Positions 13,492 to 18,824 of a stretch of DNA of 18,824 nt are shown here, one piece after another (the stretch's first letter is position 1; each line of letters opens with the position of its first letter). The notes below the pieces were generated by a model that was not told where the DNA came from, searched no databases, and was given only the letters and a program-made list of their open reading frames with translations. This stretch comes from Bacteroidales bacterium UBA6360. GTDB taxonomy: Bacteria; Bacteroidota; Bacteroidia; Bacteroidales; UBA932. The stretch lies in the NCBI GenBank assembly GCA_002440085.1, contig DJRM01000087.1:1-18824 (forward strand), read 5' to 3'. A program made the translations under genes and the position numbers.

Positions 13492-16402
13492 GGTAGGGAC
13501 CGGTGACGGAGGCGGGGTCGGCGGCTACCTGCTCGGGGGTGCCCCGTGAGACTATGAGGCCTCCTCGGCGGCCGCCTTCGGGACCGAGGTCGAAGAGGTA
13601 ATCGACGGACTTGAGGACATCGAGATTGTGCTCGATTATGATGACCGTGTTCCCGGCATCGACAAGTTTCTGGAGGACGCCGAGAAGAACCTTGATGTCT
13701 TCGGTGTGGAGGCCGGTGGTAGGTTCGTCGAGGATGTAGAGGGTCTTGCCGGTGGATTTCTTGGAGAGTTCGGCGGAAAGCTTCATTCGCTGGCTCTCGC
13801 CGCCGGAAAGCGTGACTGAAGACTGACCGAGAGTGATGTAGCCGAGGCCGACGTCAAGCAGGGCCTTTAGCTTTACCGCGATTGCTGGAACGGGCTTGAA
13901 GAACTCGTATGCCTCCGAAATCGGCATCTCAAGAATGTCGTTGATGTTCTTTCCCTTATAGTATACCGCGAGCGTGTCCTCCTTGTAGCGACGGCCGCCG
14001 CACTGAGGGCAGACCACGTTCACCGACGGCAGGAAATTCATCTCGATGACCTTCAGGCCTGCGCCCTTGCACTCCTCGCAGCGTCCGCCCGACACATTGA
14101 AAGAGAAGCGGCTCGCCTTGAAACCGCGCACCTTCGCGTCCGGAGTCGCCTCAAACAGTTTCCTAATGTCGTCGAACACGCCCGTAAACGTGGCAGGGTT
14201 GCTTCTCGGGGAACGCCCGATCGGTGACTGGTCAATCTCTATGACCTTGTCAATATTTTCAATCCCCTCAATCGAGTCGTATGGCAGCACCGGCAGCCCA
14301 GACTTGAAGAACCTGTTCTTCAGAATCGGCATCAGAGTCTCGTTTATAAGAGTCGACTTCCCCGAGCCGCTGACTCCGGCCACACCTATGAAACAGCCGA
14401 GCGGGAACGCCGCATCGACCTCCTTCAGATTATTGCCATGCGCCCCTCTTATCGTCAGGAACAACCCGTTCCCCGGACGACGGACGGCCGGAACCTCTAT
14501 CTTCCTTATTCCACGCAAATAGTCCAGTGTCACAGAATTGCCGAAAATGCAATGCTTCACGACGGCACGGACATCATCTATCGTGTCCCCTGTCCTTTCC
14601 GCCAAATACCCGCACTCCGCGTCCGTCAGGGCAGCCACGCCGGCACCGCCCGCGACATCTTCCTCATCATTCGAATCCACGAACCCCGGAATTTTTTCTT
14701 CCACCGCCTCCTGATGCGCGGCCAGCAGTCCAAAAGGCCCGTTCATGCAGATGCGTCCGCCCTCCGAGCCTGCTCCGGGGCCGACATCCACGAGCCAGTC
14801 GGCCGCCCTCATCGTCTCCTCGTCATGCTCCACGACCATCACCGAATTGCCGCTGTCCCTCAGTTCCTGAAGAGACGCAATCAGCTTGCGGTTATCCCTC
14901 TGGTGCAGTCCGATTGATGGCTCGTCAAGGATGTAGAGCACGTTCACGAGCTTCGACCCGATTTGCGTCGCGAGCCTGATTCGCTGGCTCTCTCCTCCCG
15001 AGAGCGACGCGGTGGCACGGTCGAGCGAGAGGTAGTCCAGCCCAACATCGAGCAGGAACTGCACCCTCTCATCAAGTTCCTTGAGAATGTCCCGGGCAAT
15101 CGCGTTTCCACGGTTGTCAAGCTTCCCCGGCAGGCTCAGCAGCCATTCCTTCAGCGTGCTGATTTCCATAGCCGAGACCTCCCAAATCGGTTTCCCGTCA
15201 ATCCTGAAACAGCCGCACTCTTTCTTAAGCCTCGTCCCTCCGCACTCCGGGCACACAATCTTGTCGTCGATGTCGCCCACGATTCCCGGGAACGATACCA
15301 TCTCCGACATCGTGCCCTCCCCGACCCGGAAAAGTTCGTCCGAGCCGTAGATTATCAGAGTCAGAGCCTCCTGCGGGACGAGTTCGATGGGATCATATAG
15401 CGAGAAGTCATATTTCCTTGCAATAGAACGGATTATGTCAAACTTTTTCGTCTGACGGATATTTCCCAGAGGGACGATCCCCCCGTCCGCAATCGAAACA
15501 GACGGGTCTGGGATTATGGATTTCACATCGACATTCACGATGGTTCCAAGTCCCTTGCAGTGAGGACAATAGCCTTGCGGGGAATTGAATGAGAACGTGT
15601 GCGGGGCCGGCTCCTCAAGTGACAGTCCAGTGTCCGGGCACACCAGATGTTTTGAAAAATGGTGCAGCTCGCCCGTATCCATATCAAGAATCGCCAGCGA
15701 ACCCTTGCCTATGTTCAGGGCAGTCATCACGGACTCCCTGATCCGCTTCTCGTCCTTCGCCTCCGGCTTGAGCCTATCAACCACAAGTTCGATGAAATGC
15801 GGCTTGTAGCGGTCCAGAGCCTCGACTTCCGAAAGATTGACGATTTCCGAATCAATCCGCGCCTGCGCATATCCCCTCTTCCGCAGCTGGGCGAGCAGTT
15901 CCTTGTAGTGCCCCTTGCGCCCCCGGACAAGAGGAGCGAGAAGCAGGCACTTGCGCCCGCCGTAGCCTCCGATAATCAGCGAAACTATCTGGTCGTCCGC
16001 GTATCGCACCATCTCCTTTCCCGTCGCGGGAGAATAGGCTTTCGACGCACGGGCATACAGAAGTCGCAGAAAATCATATATTTCCGTAATCGTCCCTACC
16101 GTCGAGCGTGGATTTTTTCCCGTTGTTTTCTGCTCAATGGCGATGACCGGACTGAGCCCCTCGATGCTCTCCACCTGAGGCTTTTCGAGTATGCCCATAA
16201 AATGCTTCGCGTAGGTCGAAAGCGTGTCCATATAGCGCCGCTGTCCCTCCGCATAGAGAGTGTCGAACGCGAGGGACGACTTTCCGCTCCCGCTCAGCCC
16301 CGTAATCACGACAAATTTGCCGCGAGGTATGTCGAGCGAGACATTCTTGAGATTATGTGCCCTTGCGCCCCGTATTTCGATGTATCTTTCCGTCTGTTTC
16401 AT
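13475..16402 (-). CDS. uvrA: UvrA, excinuclease ABC subunit A
   Basis: Encodes 975 residues. UvrA is the damage-recognising ABC ATPase of nucleotide excision repair and works with UvrB. Visible: Walker A1 GLSGSGKSS (residues 35-43), signature LSGGESQ (467-473), Walker B ILDEPS (about 491-496), Walker A2 GVSGSGKST (676-684), second LSGGESQ (865-871) and ILDEPT. The C-terminal zinc module has C775, C778, C798 and C801. CPHC and CPEC pairs occur near 280 and 384, while the CPDTG stretch near 255 lacks the second cysteine of a usual pair. Residues about 560-630, between the two ATPase halves, are longer than usual by roughly 45-50 and acidic/Ala-rich. The ATG at 16402 matches the family N-terminus; an exact TAATTTTG box at 16409-16416 would give an almost leaderless mRNA. 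Confidence 0.97.
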   Translation of the reverse strand: MKQTERYIEIRGARAHNLKNVSLDIPRGKFVVITGLSGSGKSSLAFDTLYAEGQRRYMDTLSTYAKHFMGILEKPQVESIEGLSPVIAIEQKTTGKNPRSTVGTITEIYDFLRLLYARASKAYSPATGKEMVRYADDQIVSLIIGGYGGRKCLLLAPLVRGRKGHYKELLAQLRKRGYAQARIDSEIVNLSEVEALDRYKPHFIELVVDRLKPEAKDEKRIRESVMTALNIGKGSLAILDMDTGELHHFSKHLVCPDTGLSLEEPAPHTFSFNSPQGYCPHCKGLGTIVNVDVKSIIPDPSVSIADGGIVPLGNIRQTKKFDIIRSIARKYDFSLYDPIELVPQEALTLIIYGSDELFRVGEGTMSEMVSFPGIVGDIDDKIVCPECGGTRLKKECGCFRIDGKPIWEVSAMEISTLKEWLLSLPGKLDNRGNAIARDILKELDERVQFLLDVGLDYLSLDRATASLSGGESQRIRLATQIGSKLVNVLYILDEPSIGLHQRDNRKLIASLQELRDSGNSVMVVEHDEETMRAADWLVDVGPGAGSEGGRICMNGPFGLLAAHQEAVEEKIPGFVDSNDEEDVAGGAGVAALTDAECGYLAERTGDTIDDVRAVVKHCIFGNSVTLDYLRGIRKIEVPAVRRPGNGLFLTIRGAHGNNLKEVDAAFPLGCFIGVAGVSGSGKSTLINETLMPILKNRFFKSGLPVLPYDSIEGIENIDKVIEIDQSPIGRSPRSNPATFTGVFDDIRKLFEATPDAKVRGFKASRFSFNVSGGRCEECKGAGLKVIEMNFLPSVNVVCPQCGGRRYKEDTLAVYYKGKNINDILEMPISEAYEFFKPVPAIAVKLKALLDVGLGYITLGQSSVTLSGGESQRMKLSAELSKKSTGKTLYILDEPTTGLHTEDIKVLLGVLQKLVDAGNTVIIIEHNLDVLKSVDYLFDLGPEGGRRGGLIVSRGTPEQVAADPASVTGPYLKPLL

Positions 16403-16627
16403 ATTGTGCAAAATTACGAATTTTGTGGAAAATATGTCCGTATTATGCGTCTTCGGTCGTTAATTTGCAGTGGCATTCAGAACCTTTTCGACAAGTGAGG
16501 GCAGAGCCAAGCTTGCTTGAGCTGTGACGAACGCAGAAAAGTAGCGTATGAAATACGGACAGTTCCGTTCCTCCGGATGACCGGACGGTGCGGGGTGATT
16601 TTGTGCCGACGAGAAAAACATTGATAT

Positions 16628-18331
16628 ATGGATAAAATACGGATTTATTGCGAAAACACAAATGAATATCGCGACGTCGAATTCGGAACGACGCTGCTCG
16701 ACATCGCGAGGGACATGATGCCGAAGGAAACCGAAGGCACGGAGGACAAGCAGATTCTCGCCGCGCTGGTCGACAACTCGCTGAAGGGGCTTAACTTCGA
16801 GATTTGCAGGCCGCATCAGGTGAAGTTCATCGGCTATGGCGACCCCAACGGAATCCGGACATACGCCCGCTCGCTCTGCTTCGTGCTTCAGAAGGCGGTG
16901 AGGGACGAATTTCAGGGTAAGTTCCTGAACATCAAGTATGCGCTGCCGAGCGGGCTCTACTGCGAGCTGCACGAGAATCCGGACGGCGGGAAATATGAGG
17001 TTCACGTGCCTTCGGGGGAGGAATTGCGTCGGATTAAGTCCAAGATGAAAGAGATTATCGCGCAGGACATTCCTTTCCGCAAGGCGATACTCACGGAGGA
17101 CGAGGCCGAGAAGCTTTACGCCGGAAACGGCCAGCCGGAAAAAATCGAGCTGCTCAAGACCCTCGGCCGATACACCTACAGTGTCTATTTCCTCGGCGAG
17201 ACGGCGGACTCGTTCTACGGGCCTATGCTGCCGTCAACCGGCTACCTCAAGACATTCGAGCTGCGTCCGTTCGGCAAGGGAATGTGTCTCCAGTACCCGG
17301 GGCTCGGGCAGAAGGGAAGGATTACGCCGATGAAGAAGCAGTCCAAGCTCGCCGCCGCGCTCGACGACCACGAGAAATGGAGCCGCGTGCTCGGAGTCAG
17401 CAGTGTGGGCTCGCTGAACAAGGCGATACTCGACGGGCACGCGCGCGAAATCATCAACCTAGCCGAGGCCAGGCACGAGCGCAAGTACGCCGCCATCGCA
17501 GATGCAATCTGGCAGAGGCATGAAAATGTGAAGATTGTGTTCATCGCGGGGCCGTCGTCATCGGGAAAGACCTCCTCGTCGCTCCGGCTCGCGCAGCAGT
17601 GCAGGATTCTCGGACTGAACCCCAAGGTCATCGAGCTTGACAACTATTTCGTTGACAGGGAGCATACTCCGAAGGACGAGAACGGGAACTACGACTTCGA
17701 GTCGCTCCATGCGATGGATCTTGATTTCTTGAATGCGCAGCTGAATGATTTGCTCTCGGGCAAGGAGGTGGAGATTCCCAAGTTCAACTTCAAGACAGGC
17801 TCGCGCACTTTCGAGGGCAACAGGATGAGGCTTGAAAAGGAGGACATTCTCATCATGGAGGGCATCCACGCCCTGAATCCGGAGATGGTGCCGGGAGTGG
17901 ACCAGTCGAGGATTTTCCGTGTCTATGCATCAGCGCTCACTTCCCTCTCGCTCGACGAGAACAACAACATCTCCACCACCGACAACAGGATTCTGCGCCG
18001 GATGGTGCGCGACAACCGTGTCAGGGGCATATCCCCGGAGGAGACGATTCTCCGCTGGCCGAGCGTGCGCCGGGGAGAAAACCGCAATATCTTCCCGTTC
18101 CAGGAGAACGCCGACGTGATGTTCAACTCCGCGCTCGTGTTCGAGCTTCCGATGCTGAAATACTACGCTGAGCCGCTTCTGAGGCGTATCAGCCCGATGT
18201 CACCGGCCTATAGCGAGGCCGTGCGGCTGCTTAAGTTCCTAAGTTACATTGTAGCGCTGAGCCCCGAGGAGATTGCTATGATTCCGCCGACTTCGATTAT
18301 GAGGGAGTTCATCGGCGGGCAGACGCTGTGA
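16628..18331 (+). CDS. Nucleoside kinase: TGS/SAD-like N-terminus fused to a uridine kinase domain
   Basis: Encodes 567 residues. Residues 1 to about 65 form a TGS-like domain, and about 70-240 resemble the threonyl-tRNA synthetase second additional domain (the region includes YALPSGLYCELHE and RPFGKGMCLQYPG). The C-terminal part (about 300-520) is a P-loop uridine/cytidine kinase: Walker A GPSSSGKT at 308-315, VIELDNYFVDRE, and ILIMEGIHALNP. This fusion is a well-known Bacteroidetes and Firmicutes architecture annotated as nucleoside kinase; the role of the synthetase-like part is not known. It is divergent from uvrA across 225 nt (16403-16627), in which I see no gene, only a 5-bp hairpin TCCGG-ATGA-CCGGA near 16572 and an 8-bp palindrome CAAGCTTG. 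It ends at a strong hairpin terminator. Confidence 0.95.
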   Translation: MDKIRIYCENTNEYRDVEFGTTLLDIARDMMPKETEGTEDKQILAALVDNSLKGLNFEICRPHQVKFIGYGDPNGIRTYARSLCFVLQKAVRDEFQGKFLNIKYALPSGLYCELHENPDGGKYEVHVPSGEELRRIKSKMKEIIAQDIPFRKAILTEDEAEKLYAGNGQPEKIELLKTLGRYTYSVYFLGETADSFYGPMLPSTGYLKTFELRPFGKGMCLQYPGLGQKGRITPMKKQSKLAAALDDHEKWSRVLGVSSVGSLNKAILDGHAREIINLAEARHERKYAAIADAIWQRHENVKIVFIAGPSSSGKTSSSLRLAQQCRILGLNPKVIELDNYFVDREHTPKDENGNYDFESLHAMDLDFLNAQLNDLLSGKEVEIPKFNFKTGSRTFEGNRMRLEKEDILIMEGIHALNPEMVPGVDQSRIFRVYASALTSLSLDENNNISTTDNRILRRMVRDNRVRGISPEETILRWPSVRRGENRNIFPFQENADVMFNSALVFELPMLKYYAEPLLRRISPMSPAYSEAVRLLKFLSYIVALSPEEIAMIPPTSIMREFIGGQTL

Positions 18332-18346
18332 GGTCCGGACAAAATA

Positions 18347-18386
18347 AAAACGTCACAAACTTTTATCGGTTTGTGACGTTTTTTTT
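18347..18386 (+). terminator. Strong bidirectional hairpin terminator
   Basis: A perfect 14-bp stem (AAAACGTCACAAAC, 18347-18360, with GTTTGTGACGTTTT, 18369-18382), an 8-nt loop and a run of eight T (18379-18386) lie 15 nt after the nucleoside kinase stop. The opposite strand also has a T-rich tail, so it can also end the minus-strand tRNA transcript. Confidence 0.93.
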
Positions 18387-18387
18387 G

Positions 18388-18461
18388 TGGAGATAGACGG
18401 ATTCGAACCGACGACCCTCTGCTTGCAAAGCAGATGCTCTAGCCAACTGAGCTATACCCCC
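18388..18461 (-). tRNA. tRNA-Ala (anticodon UGC)
   Basis: 74 nt on the minus strand. The acceptor stem GGGGGTA/TATCTCC pairs with two G-U pairs, the D arm has AGCTCAGTTGGCTAGAGC, the anticodon loop is TTTGCAA with TGC, and the T arm contains GGTTCGAATCC. CCA is not encoded after the discriminator A. Confidence 0.95.
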
Positions 18462-18641
18462 TTTGTCGTTCTTTTGAGCGTCTGCTGCGTTGTCCTCCCT
18501 CATCAGTCGGTCATTACCATAAGGTAACTCCCACCATCTTCAGTCGTCCGCCTTGCATCCATCTCAAAATAACTTCCAAAGTCCAAGGAAATATCCTTGA
18601 AACCGATGCGGCGCAGACATCTCTGTATTTTAATGAACTGG

Positions 18642-18715
18642 TAGTCCTGAGCAGACTTGAACTGCTGACCCCTACATTATCAGTGTAGTGCTCTAACCAA
18701 CTGAGCTACAGGACT
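18642..18715 (-). tRNA. tRNA-Ile (anticodon GAU)
   Basis: 74 nt on the minus strand. The acceptor stem AGTCCTG/CAGGACT is fully paired, the anticodon loop is CTGATAA with GAT, and the T loop is TTCAAGT. CCA partly follows (ACCA) by chance or design. It lies 10 nt after tRNA-Val in transcription order and 180 nt before tRNA-Ala. The spacer 18462-18641 holds no recognised gene but has a minus-strand open frame ending at 18503. Confidence 0.95.
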
Positions 18716-18725
18716 GTCTTTTTAG

Positions 18726-18800
18726 TGGGAGCAGAGGGAGTCGAACCCCCGACCCTCTGCTTGTAAGGCAGACGCTCTGAACCAACTGAGCTATGCTCCC
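18726..18800 (-). tRNA. tRNA-Val (anticodon UAC)
   Basis: 75 nt on the minus strand. The acceptor stem GGGAGCA/TGCTCCC is fully paired, the anticodon stem TCTGC/GCAGA encloses the loop CTTACAA with TAC, and the T arm is GGGGGTTCGACTCCC. First tRNA of the minus-strand cluster; its promoter would be beyond the right edge. Confidence 0.95.
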
Positions 18801-18824
18801 CTAAAAGACTGATCGGAAGACTCG

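Noticed and set aside
16409..16416. TAATTTTG box as a uvrA promoter
   Set aside because: The match to TAnnTTTG is exact, but it lies only 7 nt from the ATG and has no -33 element, so it would need a leaderless mRNA; kept only as a remark in the uvrA entry.
15659..16498. Plus-strand open frame of 279 codons
   Set aside because: It is antisense to uvrA and has an Arg/Pro/His-rich composition typical of a shadow frame.
16460..17005. Minus-strand open frame of 181 codons
   Set aside because: Antisense to the nucleoside kinase and extending into the intergenic region; no recognised domain or initiation signal.
18388..18715. Ile-Ala tRNA pair as part of a ribosomal RNA operon spacer
   Set aside because: The Ile-GAU/Ala-UGC order fits a 16S-23S spacer, but no rRNA sequence flanks it and a tRNA-Val directly precedes Ile, so this is a separate tRNA cluster.

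Overview
The window looks like a contig from an uncultured member of the order Bacteroidales. Evidence: protein families typical of that group (a TGS/uridine-kinase fusion, a FISUMP-type lipoprotein, DUF4143 ATPases), frequent lack of Shine-Dalgarno sites, and several promoter -7 boxes of the Bacteroidetes form TAnnTTTG. The assignment is inference from these traits; no marker search was possible.

Left core (1-7545): the 5' part of dnaX on the minus strand, then on the plus strand a secreted protein of unknown function, an M16 zinc peptidase, an apparent operon of acyltransferase, SpoU/TrmH RNA methyltransferase and shikimate dehydrogenase (aroE), and an S41 C-terminal processing peptidase. 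Right core (13475-18800): uvrA on the minus strand, a divergent nucleoside kinase, a strong hairpin terminator, and three minus-strand tRNAs (Val-UAC, Ile-GAU, Ala-UGC in order of transcription).

Middle (about 7546-13475): an accessory region. It begins with a broken DUF4143 ATPase (P-loop half missing, -1 frameshift at a run of seven A). Then comes a segment of about 5.1 kb carrying a YefM antitoxin with an unusual YoeB-fold fusion protein, a lipoprotein preceded by a small unknown protein, a HigB-HigA toxin-antitoxin pair, and an intact DUF4143 ATPase. This segment lies between two direct copies of the last bases of uvrA (19 bp identical, 28 of 33 bp over a longer match), which suggests integration at the 3' end of uvrA. 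No integrase is visible inside it.

The most interesting items are: (1) the YoeB-like protein that has lost all three residues equivalent to E. coli YoeB E46/R65/H83, carries an extra C-terminal domain, and keeps a YefM partner with a textbook promoter/operator; (2) the uvrA-tail direct repeats bounding the island; (3) short phased tandem repeats just upstream of both DUF4143 ATPase genes; (4) a repeated CGCGtCATAT motif upstream of the secreted protein.
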